Shown here in pieces: positions 36,964-44,750 of a stretch of DNA of 64,000 nucleotides. The DNA comes from an uncultured Prevotellaceae bacterium (GTDB taxonomy: Bacteria > Bacteroidota > Bacteroidia > Bacteroidales > Bacteroidaceae), in assembly GCA_902780025.1 (NCBI GenBank), contig CACZDV010000002.1, positions 1 through 64,000 of the forward strand. Reading direction: 5' to 3'. The notes beneath the pieces were generated by a model. The model did no database searches. It was not told where the DNA came from and was given only the letters and a program-made list of their open reading frames with translations. Position 1 is the stretch's first letter; each line of letters starts with the position of its first letter. The position numbers and the translations under genes were made by a program.

Positions 36964-37022
36964 GAAGTGAGAAGTGAAGAGTGATAAGTGAAAAGTGAAA
37001 AGTGAAAAGTGAAAAGTGAAAC
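36940..37022 (+). repeat. Hairpin-CTAGTG-heptamer composite; ten consecutive heptamers
   Basis: A small GCCC-tgc-GGGC hairpin is followed by TA and ten uninterrupted 7-mers (36953-37022), beginning GTGAGAA and ending GTGAAAA/GTGAAAC. The tract supplies the kinase stop codon and forms the whole leader before the AraC gene. The order hairpin, CTAGTG, heptamers is the same as at 26226-26276. Confidence 0.8.
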
Positions 37023-37035
37023 AAAATAGTTAAGT

Positions 37036-37917
37036 ATGGCAATGCAAACCAGTAAATACCTCTTAGCCAACGAGCGTGACGCCCTCTGGGGACTCACGGT
37101 GAGTACCGTGGGGTATGAAGAAATCGCTCCGGGCGACTCCTACCCTACACGCGGCCATGCCGACGGTTACTACTTTGAGCTGGATCGTGGGCGCGAACTC
37201 AACGAATACCAGTTGCTCTACCTGACCGAGGGCAAGGGCGTCTTCCATAGCGCCACTGTCCGTGAGGCAAACTTGCGCGAGGGGGACCTCTGGTTGCTCT
37301 TCCCCGGAGAGTGGCATACCTATCACCCTAATCCGAAGACTGGTTGGAAGAGTTATTGGATAGGCTTCAAGGGCCGCAATATGGACGACCGTGTACGGGC
37401 AGGATTCCTGACTCCCCAGAAACCCATCTACCACGTGGGGTTCAGCGATGAGATTGTACGACTCTACAAGGAGGCCTACGCAACGGCGGTGGCCGAGGCT
37501 GCTTATTCACAGCAACTGATGGCTGGCTTCGTCAATCACCTCATCGGCCTGATGTACTCCTTGGAGCGTAACATCCAGCTGAGCCGTAACCAGACACATG
37601 TCGATATGATCAGCCGTGCCCGGCTCCGCATCCGTGAAGCACTGGAAAGCAGCCTCACCATTCAGCAGGTGGCCGACGAGTTGGGCGTCAGCTACTCTAA
37701 CTTCCGCAAACTCTTCAAGGAGCATACCGGCATCTCACCCGCCATCTATCAGCAGGACCTGCGCCTGCAGCGGGCCAAGGAACTGCTGTCGACCACCGAT
37801 ATGAGCGTAAAAGAAATAGCCTACCGACTCAACTTCGAGTCGCCAGACTATTTCTCAGCTAAGTTCAAGATAAAAACGGGGCGCCGCCCCAGTGAGCTGC
37901 GCCTCGCTAATTATTAG
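37036..37917 (+). CDS. AraC-family transcriptional regulator
   Basis: 293 aa. The N-terminal cupin-like sensor domain (about 30-130, with G-E-W-H-T-Y-H-P) is of the AraC/RhaS ligand-binding type. The C-terminal double helix-turn-helix (about 190-290) shows I-Q-Q-V-A-D-E-L-G-V-S and the conserved F-x-S-x-D-Y-F-S-x-x-F-K end. It probably responds to a sugar and activates nearby transport or catabolic genes; the rhamnose operon 5 kb downstream is a candidate, but no operator was identified. The leader is a heptamer tract. Its stop overlaps nhaD by 4 bases, convergently. Confidence 0.9.
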   Translation: MAMQTSKYLLANERDALWGLTVSTVGYEEIAPGDSYPTRGHADGYYFELDRGRELNEYQLLYLTEGKGVFHSATVREANLREGDLWLLFPGEWHTYHPNPKTGWKSYWIGFKGRNMDDRVRAGFLTPQKPIYHVGFSDEIVRLYKEAYATAVAEAAYSQQLMAGFVNHLIGLMYSLERNIQLSRNQTHVDMISRARLRIREALESSLTIQQVADELGVSYSNFRKLFKEHTGISPAIYQQDLRLQRAKELLSTTDMSVKEIAYRLNFESPDYFSAKFKIKTGRRPSELRLANY

Positions 37918-39245
37918 AACAGTAACATTCGTTCCACCCAATAAATAAGAATACCTGCCAGGTAGCCCACGAAGGCTATCCAGGTAATCTTCTTCATGTA
38001 CCAGCCGAAGGTGATCTTCTCCAAGCCCATGACCACCACACCAGCGGCGGAGCCGATAATCAGCATCGAACCGCCCACACCGGCACAGTAGGCCAGCAAC
38101 TGCCAGAAGATGCCGTCGACGGCCATCGCCCCCTCGGCAGCCACAGGATACATACCCATACAGCCAGCCACCAAAGGCACGTTGTCGACGATGCTGGAGA
38201 GCACACCGATGATACCGTTGATGACGTAGTAGTTACCCGAGAAGGCTTCGTTCAGGCCCTCGCCCAGAGCAGTCAGCACTCCCACTTCCTGCAGCACGGC
38301 CACGGCCATCAGAATGCCTAAGAAGAACATGATGGTCGACAAGTCAATCTTCGACAGAAGGTCGCTCACGCGCTTGGCCATCGTGTCGTCCTCAGCGGTG
38401 TTATGGTGGAAGATTTCCGTCACAGTCCACAAGATGCCGAGCACCAGGAGGATACCCATGAACGGCGGCAGGTGGGTCAGCGTCTTGAACACCGGCACGA
38501 AGCACAGACCGCCCACACCGAGCCAGAAGATGATGTCGCGCTGGGCCTTGGTAAACTGGCTGACGTCAGCCTTCGGCAGGTTCTGCTCCTTGTCGAACTT
38601 CCCTTTCAGCGAGAGACTCAGGATGGCGGCAGGTACCAGCATCGAGACAAGCGAGGGGATGAAGATTTCGGTCAGTACGCCCTGCGTGGTGATGACACCC
38701 TTAATCCACAGCATGATGGTCGTCACGTCGCCGATGGGTGAGAAGGCACCACCGGAGTTGGCCGAGATGACCACTAAGGCGGCATAGATAAGCCGATCCT
38801 CACGGCTCTGCACCAGTTTGCGCAGCACCATAATCATTACGATAGAAGTTGTCAGGTTGTCGAGGATGGCCGACAGGAAGAACGTCATGAAAGCCATTCG
38901 CCACATCAGTTTGCGCTTCGACCGGGTCTTCATCGTGTCGCGCACGAAGTTGAAGCCACCGTTGGAGTCGACAATCTCGACAATGGTCATGGCACCCATC
39001 AGGAAGAACAGCGTACCGGCAGCATCGCCCAAATGGTGCTCGATGACCTCGGCAATGTGGTGGATCACGCTGTCGCCAGCCACCTCAGGATAATAAGCGC
39101 CGGGGCCCATCATCAGGAGCGTCCAGCACAACACACACATCAGCAAGGCAATGGCGGCCTTGTTGATTTTCGTCACACTCTCCAGGGCTATACACAGGTA
39201 GCCGATGCAGAAGACGGTGACAATCAGGATAGTTAATGTTGACAT
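37914..39245 (-). CDS. nhaD: NhaD-type Na+/H+ antiporter
   Basis: 443 aa, an integral membrane protein with about 11-12 hydrophobic helices. The signature segments F-F-L-S-A-I-L-D-N-L-T-T-S and S-A-N-S-G-G-A-F-S-P-I-G-D, which are the re-entrant ion-binding hairpins of the NhaD/ArsB (IT) superfamily, are both clear, as is D-N-V-P-L-V-A in the second half. It exports sodium in exchange for protons and protects against salt and alkaline conditions. A TACCTTTGC box precedes the gene by 25 bases on the minus strand. It is convergent with and overlaps the AraC gene. Confidence 0.92.
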   Translation of the reverse strand: MSTLTILIVTVFCIGYLCIALESVTKINKAAIALLMCVLCWTLLMMGPGAYYPEVAGDSVIHHIAEVIEHHLGDAAGTLFFLMGAMTIVEIVDSNGGFNFVRDTMKTRSKRKLMWRMAFMTFFLSAILDNLTTSIVMIMVLRKLVQSREDRLIYAALVVISANSGGAFSPIGDVTTIMLWIKGVITTQGVLTEIFIPSLVSMLVPAAILSLSLKGKFDKEQNLPKADVSQFTKAQRDIIFWLGVGGLCFVPVFKTLTHLPPFMGILLVLGILWTVTEIFHHNTAEDDTMAKRVSDLLSKIDLSTIMFFLGILMAVAVLQEVGVLTALGEGLNEAFSGNYYVINGIIGVLSSIVDNVPLVAGCMGMYPVAAEGAMAVDGIFWQLLAYCAGVGGSMLIIGSAAGVVVMGLEKITFGWYMKKITWIAFVGYLAGILIYWVERMLLF

Positions 39246-39270
39246 TTCTATACTTTTTTTGGTTTTCGCG

Positions 39271-39279
39271 GCAAAGGTA
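39271..39279 (-). promoter_or_regulatory. -7 promoter element for nhaD
   Basis: GCAAAGGTA on the plus strand reads TACCTTTGC on the minus strand, 25 bases upstream of the nhaD ATG. No clear -33 at the expected distance. Confidence 0.55.
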
Positions 39280-39359
39280 CTACTTTCTTTTCAAATACGC
39301 ATCGTTAGCGCCGACTTTTACCTTCGGAATGTATTAATAAACTATAAATTACGATTCTG

Positions 39360-39394
39360 TTTGATAGTCTTATAGCTTATTTTTGTATATTTGC
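39360..39394 (+). promoter_or_regulatory. Promoter for the metallophosphoesterase operon
   Basis: TTTG at 39360-39363 and TATATTTGC at 39386-39394 with a 22-base spacer; the ATG follows at 39425. Confidence 0.6.
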
Positions 39395-39424
39395 AGACTA
39401 CAACGACCTAAAATACACCTTAGT

Positions 39425-40825
39425 ATGAGACTATTAACACTACTATCCTTCTTTTGGATTCCACTTATCAATGTCAGCGCCCAGATGATCTTCACCCTCA
39501 ACGGCGTGGACTACTCCTCGGTAGCCCAGCGTGACAGCAAGGGTTTTACGACTGTCACCCTGCCGGCAGGCACCAACCTCAGCGGTCTCATCACCGCCGT
39601 AAGCGTGGACGGCCAAACCGTCTCAGCCTCACAGGTGACTCCCAACCCCACGACAACGACACTCAACTACGGCGAGCTGAAGGTCTTTACCTATAACAAT
39701 CGTGCCTACGGCTTCCGCTTTGAGGAGGACCTCTGGTTCTGCGGCGTCTTCTTCTCCGACTGCCATATCAATCAGAGCAGTGGACACGACGGCACCAGTG
39801 CTGCCGACATGACTACCATCATGAATAACATTATCGCCATGGGACAGGACGGCAAGAAGAAAGTCACCTTCGCCGCCGCTCCTAACCTCGTGCCAAAGGC
39901 CAGCATCATCTTCTGTACGGGTGACATTGATCAGGACAAGGGCGACGACGGCAGCAGCGGTACGCACACCAACTTTCTCAACGCTACGGCTGAGGTAGCC
40001 AAGACTGCAGGCGTACCTTTTATATTTATAGCAGGCAACCATGACCTGAGTCCCGACTACTGGACGGGCGACAATCCCGACTACGGCGTAACCTCCAGCG
40101 GCGCCAATGCTGACGAGAAGACAATCTCGGCCATCGTCAACAACAACAGCTATTGGAACGACCAAGGCGTTTTTGACGAGGACATCTCCTACTTTGAGGA
40201 CAATTCGAGGTCTGTAGACTTCCAGTCGAAACCTTTTACCTTTAAGTTCAAGGGTGTGCGTTTCTACTGTGCCCATACCTACTGGTTACAGAAACTCTAT
40301 AAGGGAACCTTTTTAAAAGTGCTAGGGGTAACCATAAGCACAGCTACCTACTACGCCCCCGACGGTATCATCTCCGCTCTCAACACATTCGTAGATAGCC
40401 ACAAGGACGAGGCAAGTGTTTGGATGCAGCATTATCCTTGGTCGGCTGGCAGCGACTGCAACCGTTGGTGGCTTGACCAGAACGACGTAGGTAAATACAT
40501 CCCTGCATCTGGTACTTCTGAATATGGTTCATGCACCAGCGATATTGCTTACAACGATGCCAATTTTGCCAATACAAAGAAGAAAGACCCGCTGTCGGCC
40601 ATCATGATGAAGGCTGCCGGTAAGGTCGACGGCAAGGTGCAGCACTTCTCCGGTCACTACCACCGCTTCAATGATGCAACCTACACTTCGACCGTCAACA
40701 GCAATAATAAGGTTCGCGACTACACGGTGGCGGCACCGGGCAATTCCTCGCAGTCCAACAACGCTTTCGTCGTTCTCTTCAAGCGCGGCGAGGGTGTGAA
40801 GGAAGTCATCCGGACACAGTTTTAG
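39425..40825 (+). CDS. Secreted calcineurin-like metallophosphoesterase
   Basis: 466 aa. The start at 39425 gives a signal peptide (cleavage near V-S-A-Q, residue 20); the upstream frame from 39383 overlaps the promoter. The two-metal phosphoesterase motifs are in order: D112-x-H114 (S-D-C-H), G166-D167 (T-G-D-I-D), G204-N-H-D207, and G410-H-Y-H413. A small beta domain precedes the catalytic part. It probably hydrolyses phosphate esters in the periplasm; the substrate is unknown. It lacks the C-terminal tail seen on its neighbour. The next gene starts 27 bases later, so the pair is probably an operon. Confidence 0.88.
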   Translation: MRLLTLLSFFWIPLINVSAQMIFTLNGVDYSSVAQRDSKGFTTVTLPAGTNLSGLITAVSVDGQTVSASQVTPNPTTTTLNYGELKVFTYNNRAYGFRFEEDLWFCGVFFSDCHINQSSGHDGTSAADMTTIMNNIIAMGQDGKKKVTFAAAPNLVPKASIIFCTGDIDQDKGDDGSSGTHTNFLNATAEVAKTAGVPFIFIAGNHDLSPDYWTGDNPDYGVTSSGANADEKTISAIVNNNSYWNDQGVFDEDISYFEDNSRSVDFQSKPFTFKFKGVRFYCAHTYWLQKLYKGTFLKVLGVTISTATYYAPDGIISALNTFVDSHKDEASVWMQHYPWSAGSDCNRWWLDQNDVGKYIPASGTSEYGSCTSDIAYNDANFANTKKKDPLSAIMMKAAGKVDGKVQHFSGHYHRFNDATYTSTVNSNNKVRDYTVAAPGNSSQSNNAFVVLFKRGEGVKEVIRTQF

Positions 40826-40852
40826 AAGGTGAAAAGGCGAAAAGAGAAAACT

Positions 40853-43006
40853 ATGAAACAGAAACGACATATCATTGCAGCACTTGCGCTGATCGTACTG
40901 ACGCTGAACGTCGCGGCTCAGAGAGACATTACAGCCACCTACATCACCAATGCCTCCCTGACCAACGGCACGACGGGATGGACGATCAACAACTTCAACT
41001 CCCCCAGTGCTGATAATGGCTACACCGCTGAGGCGTATGCCGGATGGGACAACCTCGCCGTCACCTCCTACAGCCTCACCCAGATTATCACCCTGCCCAA
41101 GGGTAAGTATCGGCTGGTCAACTACGCCTTCTTCCGTCAGGGGCTGACCTACGACATCAACCCCTCCAAGTCGCTGGCATACCTGAAGGCGGGGACTAAG
41201 CAGACTGCCGTTCAAACGCTGGGTAGCATCAGTGCCGACAGCTATGCCAACACCCAGTCGGAGGCTGGCGACCATTTGGCAGCCAAGATGTACCGCAACG
41301 TCGTGGAATTCAGTATTGATACTGATAACACATCCATCGAGATAGGCATCGTGGGAACGTTCGACCTCAAGCAGTCATGGTGCATCACGGGGCGCTTCGA
41401 ACTGTTCGACATCGGCGACCGCCAGCGACTGCTCGAAGCCCTGAAACGCTTCGAGCATGATTACAACTTGGCCGACGGCACCGACTACCGCCGTGTGACC
41501 ATGAGTGCCGACGCATGGGCCACGCTTATCAATAAGGTGAACACCATCACCACTGCTCTTGACGATGAGTCGCAGGCTACCAACTACGCCACCCTGGCCA
41601 ATGAGCTCAACGCCCAGATGGACGCTACCGATGCCTCCCTCCGTCTCTTTACGCACTACAAGGCGATGGCCGACGGCACCACAGCCATTGTGCCCGGCGC
41701 GTCAGCGTCGGACACCGATATGGACACCGACGCCACCGAGAGGACTGCCATCACCCGCCTCAACACCGCTTTCGTCAACTACGCTCTCCTGCAGGACAAC
41801 CCCATCGACATGGCACCCTTCCTCGGCGACAACCTCGACTTCAACAGCCCGCAGGGTAGCGCCCTGAACACCGACAACAGCAATGGCATCTACGACATTT
41901 CCGGATGGGAGGTAGCCTACGCCGATGCTGACACCTGGACTATGCTCCAAAACCAGCACAACGAGCACCGGAACGAGCTGTATATGCGCAAGAACTGGGG
42001 CAGTACTGCCACCGTGCTTACCGTAACCAAACATTCCATGCTGCCCGAAGGCAAGTACACGCTCTCGTTCTCTATGAACAGCGATATGGCGAATATGACC
42101 AACCGTTCACAGTACAAGCTCGGTGAGACAACAACCGCCATCGGCAGGGCCACCAGCGGGGCACAGACCCTCACCTACGACTTCGAGGTGACGGGCAATC
42201 CCCAGCCCTTTGACCTCGCCTTCGGCTTCAAGAAGGAAGGCACGGGTAATTCCCCCGCCCAGCTTATCGTCGACAATGTGGTGCTGACCTACAAGCAACC
42301 CACTGTCACCCTAACTGACGCAGCAGACAATGCCACTATGCTCACTGCCAATGCTGGCAAGACCTGCAACGTCACCCTCGAAGGTCGCACCCTCCTCAAG
42401 GATGGCTCATGGAACACTCTCTGCCTGCCCTTCGACACGCCCCTCGAAGGCTCACCCCTTGCAGGTGCCACCCTCATGGAACTCAACACGGAGGAATCCG
42501 GCCTCGACGGCACCACCCTCTACCTCAACTTCCGTAATGCCGAGACCATCCGTGCAGGCGTACCTTATATTATCAAGTGGACCAGCGGCGACCACCTCGT
42601 CAACCCAACCTTCCGTGCCATCACCTTCTCTGCCAACGATGTTCCCTGTGTCGCCAGCACCGACGGCACCGTCACCTTCCAGGGCACCTACGCCCCCGCC
42701 ACGCTCACCAACAAGTCGACGAACTTCTACCTCGGCACCAACAACACCCTCTACTACCCCGCTGCCGCCGGCTTCACAGTCAACGCCTTCCGCGCTTACT
42801 TCCAGCTGGCACCTGCCACCCCCGTCCGCGACATCCGCCTCACCTTTGGCGACGAAACGGCGACCTTCCTCCACTCCCCCCGCACTCCCTTCCCTAAACA
42901 AGGAGGGGCCGTGGGAGGGTCTTATACCCTCCAAGGCCACCGCGTCACCAATCTCACTCCACGAGCAATAATCATCCAAAACGGCAAGAAGGTCATTACC
43001 CACTAA
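40853..43006 (+). CDS. Secreted protein with two CBM-like domains and a C-terminal tail
   Basis: 717 aa. ATG 40853 was chosen over GTG 40829 because it directly opens a signal peptide (cleavage near V-A-A-Q) and the upstream codons lie in a GGTGAAAA-type octamer tract. The first jelly-roll-like domain (about 22-188) opens I-T-N-A-S-L-T-N-G-T-T-G-W; a helical FIVAR-like stretch (188-283) and a second jelly-roll (319-483, N-G-I-Y-D-I-S-G-W) follow. A beta-rich C-terminus ends L-Q-G-H-R-V ... I-I-I-Q-N-G-K-K-V-I-T-H. It probably binds glycans at the surface. A half palindromic element adds P-F-P-K-Q-G-G in frame near residues 677-691, just before the tail. Confidence 0.8.
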   Translation: MKQKRHIIAALALIVLTLNVAAQRDITATYITNASLTNGTTGWTINNFNSPSADNGYTAEAYAGWDNLAVTSYSLTQIITLPKGKYRLVNYAFFRQGLTYDINPSKSLAYLKAGTKQTAVQTLGSISADSYANTQSEAGDHLAAKMYRNVVEFSIDTDNTSIEIGIVGTFDLKQSWCITGRFELFDIGDRQRLLEALKRFEHDYNLADGTDYRRVTMSADAWATLINKVNTITTALDDESQATNYATLANELNAQMDATDASLRLFTHYKAMADGTTAIVPGASASDTDMDTDATERTAITRLNTAFVNYALLQDNPIDMAPFLGDNLDFNSPQGSALNTDNSNGIYDISGWEVAYADADTWTMLQNQHNEHRNELYMRKNWGSTATVLTVTKHSMLPEGKYTLSFSMNSDMANMTNRSQYKLGETTTAIGRATSGAQTLTYDFEVTGNPQPFDLAFGFKKEGTGNSPAQLIVDNVVLTYKQPTVTLTDAADNATMLTANAGKTCNVTLEGRTLLKDGSWNTLCLPFDTPLEGSPLAGATLMELNTEESGLDGTTLYLNFRNAETIRAGVPYIIKWTSGDHLVNPTFRAITFSANDVPCVASTDGTVTFQGTYAPATLTNKSTNFYLGTNNTLYYPAAAGFTVNAFRAYFQLAPATPVRDIRLTFGDETATFLHSPRTPFPKQGGAVGGSYTLQGHRVTNLTPRAIIIQNGKKVITH
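42881..42924 (+). repeat. Half palindromic element inside a secreted protein gene
   Basis: TCCCTTCCCTAAACAAGGAG followed by GGGCCGTGGGAGGGTCTT matches the right half of the mnmA/rsgA elements (hairpin plus G-rich tail ending GTCTT). Read in frame as P-K-Q-G-G-A-V-G-G. Confidence 0.75.
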
Positions 43007-43016
43007 GCGTATAGTG

Positions 43017-43044
43017 GCGGGCTTCGGAACTTTAATAAGTCCGC
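43017..43044 (+). terminator. Possible weak terminator hairpin
   Basis: GCGGGCTT and AAGTCCGC can pair with one G-T wobble, 10 bases after the stop of the secreted protein gene. There is no T-run, so termination is uncertain. Confidence 0.3.
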
Positions 43045-43104
43045 GTAAATCAAAAATAAAGGTAAGAAAATCAGATTGTCATGCTACGCGCACGGATTTC
43101 TTCC

Positions 43105-43113
43105 TATCTTTGC
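43105..43113 (+). promoter_or_regulatory. -7 promoter element for rhaB-rhaA-rhaT
   Basis: TATCTTTGC lies 43 bases upstream of rhaB. The nearest TTG (43076) is 26 bases away, too far for a standard -33. This would fit a promoter needing an activator. Confidence 0.6.
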
Positions 43114-43156
43114 AGGCGTAAAACCAGAAACTGCTAATCAGAGATTCTATTAAAAC

Positions 43157-44698
43157 ATGGAACAGAAAAAGTATTTCTTCGCCGTAGACCTTGGCGCTAC
43201 CAGCGGCCGCACCATCGTCGGCGACATCACCAACGGACGCCTGTCGCAGGAAGAGGTGACACGTTTCCCCAATAACCTCATAGAACAGGGCGGACACTAC
43301 TACTGGGATATCCACGCCCTGTACTTCGAGATTATCCGCGGACTGAAGGAGGTGGCCCGTCGCGGACTGCAGATTACCTCGATAGGCATCGATACGTGGG
43401 GGGTGGACTTCGTATTCATCGGCGACGATGGTGCTATATTAAGGAACCCGCGCGCCTATCGCGACCCCATCACCTTCGAGGCTATGGATGACTACCTCGA
43501 GCACGTCGTCTCGAAGAAAGAGGTATACGACATCACGGGCATACAGTTCATGAACTTCAACTCCATCTTCCAGCTCTACGCTATGCGCCGAGAGCAGAAC
43601 TCGGCGCTGAAGAACGCCGCAAAGATCCTGTTCATCCCCGATGCCCTCTCGTGGATGCTGACGGGAGAGATGGTGTGCGAATATACCATCGCCTCGACCT
43701 CACAACTGCTCGACCCGCGTACCAAGGAGCTCGACGAGCGACTGCTGCAGTCGTTAGGACTGACACGCTCGAAGTTCGGTCGTATGGTGCAGCCCGGCAC
43801 GGTGATCGGCGTACTCACCGACGAGGTGCAGCGACTGACAGGACTGGGGGCCGTGCCCGTAGTGGCGGTCGCCGGTCATGATACGGGCTCAGCCGTAGCC
43901 GCCGTTCCCGCCAAGGACGAGAACTTCGTCTATCTCAGTAGTGGCACGTGGAGCCTGATGGGTATCGAGACCAAGGATGCCATCATCAGCGACCTCAGCT
44001 ACGAGCGCAACTTCACCAACGAAGGCGGCATCGAGGGCACCACCCGCTTCCTGAAGAACATCTGCGGTATGTGGCTCTACGAGCGCTGCCGACAGGAGTG
44101 GAAGACAACCCCCCTGTCATCCCCCGAGGGGGACTCCCACGCTGTGTTGCAGTCCTCGGCCATGACCGTCGAGCCCTTCCGCAGCCTCATCAATCCCGAC
44201 GACCCCATGTTCGCAGCACCGACGTCGATGATACAAGCCATCCAGCAATACTGCCGCAACACCAACCAGCCCGTGCCTGAGACGCCGGCGGAAATCTGCC
44301 GCTGCATCTTCGACTCCCTCGCCCTGCGCTACCGCCAGGTCTTTCAGTGGCTGATGGAGTGGAAAAAGACCCCTCCCACCCTCCCCTGTTTAGGGGAGGA
44401 GCCTTGTGCTCCGGAGCCAGAGAGGGTCTTTCTCCACATCATCGGCGGCGGTTCGCTCAACAAGTACCTCAACCAGTTCACGGCGAACTCCACAGGTGCC
44501 ACCGTCCTGGCTGGTCCGCAGGAGTGTACCGCCATCGGCAACATCATGCTGCAAGCCAAGGCCGCAGGCCTGGTCAGCGACATCTGGCAGATGCGCACTA
44601 TCATTGCCGACTCTATCGAGATGCAGAGGTATGAGCCGGAGGATAAGGCCACATGGGACGAAGCCTACGAGAAATTCCTGAAGATCACCTCGAAATAA
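43157..44698 (+). CDS. rhaB: Rhamnulokinase with two in-frame repeat insertions
   Basis: 513 aa. It phosphorylates L-rhamnulose to rhamnulose-1-phosphate. The FGGY-kinase fold is clear: phosphate loop V-D-L-G-A-T-S-G-R near the N-terminus, G-I-D-T-W-G-V-D-F, the ATP-site G-H-D-T-G-S-A, and G-G-G-S-L-N-K in the second lobe. Two stretches absent from ordinary kinases are repeat-encoded: about residues 316-329 (P-L-S-S-P-E-G-D-S) and 404-425 (P-T-L-P-C-L-G-E-E-P). They lie in surface-type linkers, and all motifs survive. First gene of the rhamnose operon. Its stop codon is part of an ATAACGAC octamer tract. Confidence 0.95.
   Translation: MEQKKYFFAVDLGATSGRTIVGDITNGRLSQEEVTRFPNNLIEQGGHYYWDIHALYFEIIRGLKEVARRGLQITSIGIDTWGVDFVFIGDDGAILRNPRAYRDPITFEAMDDYLEHVVSKKEVYDITGIQFMNFNSIFQLYAMRREQNSALKNAAKILFIPDALSWMLTGEMVCEYTIASTSQLLDPRTKELDERLLQSLGLTRSKFGRMVQPGTVIGVLTDEVQRLTGLGAVPVVAVAGHDTGSAVAAVPAKDENFVYLSSGTWSLMGIETKDAIISDLSYERNFTNEGGIEGTTRFLKNICGMWLYERCRQEWKTTPLSSPEGDSHAVLQSSAMTVEPFRSLINPDDPMFAAPTSMIQAIQQYCRNTNQPVPETPAEICRCIFDSLALRYRQVFQWLMEWKKTPPTLPCLGEEPCAPEPERVFLHIIGGGSLNKYLNQFTANSTGATVLAGPQECTAIGNIMLQAKAAGLVSDIWQMRTIIADSIEMQRYEPEDKATWDEAYEKFLKITSK
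44101..44140 (+). repeat. Degenerate palindromic insert in rhaB
   Basis: TCCCCCGAGGGGGA forms a compact hairpin at about 44119-44132 inside C- and G-rich flanks, encoding S-S-P-E-G-D-S in frame. It may be a diverged half of the palindromic element or a different hairpin family. Confidence 0.45.
44365..44431 (+). repeat. Palindromic element (one hairpin intact) inside rhaB
   Basis: The ends AAAGACCCCTCC and AGAGGGTCTTT are inverted. The intact hairpin CTCCCCTGTTTAGGGGAG is at 44381-44398; the second half is eroded (GCTCCGGAGC remains). It reads L-P-C-L-G-E-E-P in the same frame as in mnmA and rsgA. Confidence 0.85.
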
Positions 44699-44742
44699 CG
44701 ACATAACGTCATCACGAAATAACGTAATAACGACATAACGAA
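44695..44742 (+). repeat. Octamer tract (ATAACGAC-type, x6) between rhaB and rhaA
   Basis: Six contiguous 8-mers: ATAACGAC, ATAACGTC, ATCACGAA, ATAACGTA, ATAACGAC and ATAACGAA. The first contains the rhaB stop codon; the last lies just before the rhaA leader. Confidence 0.75.
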
Positions 44743-44750
44743 AAAAACAA

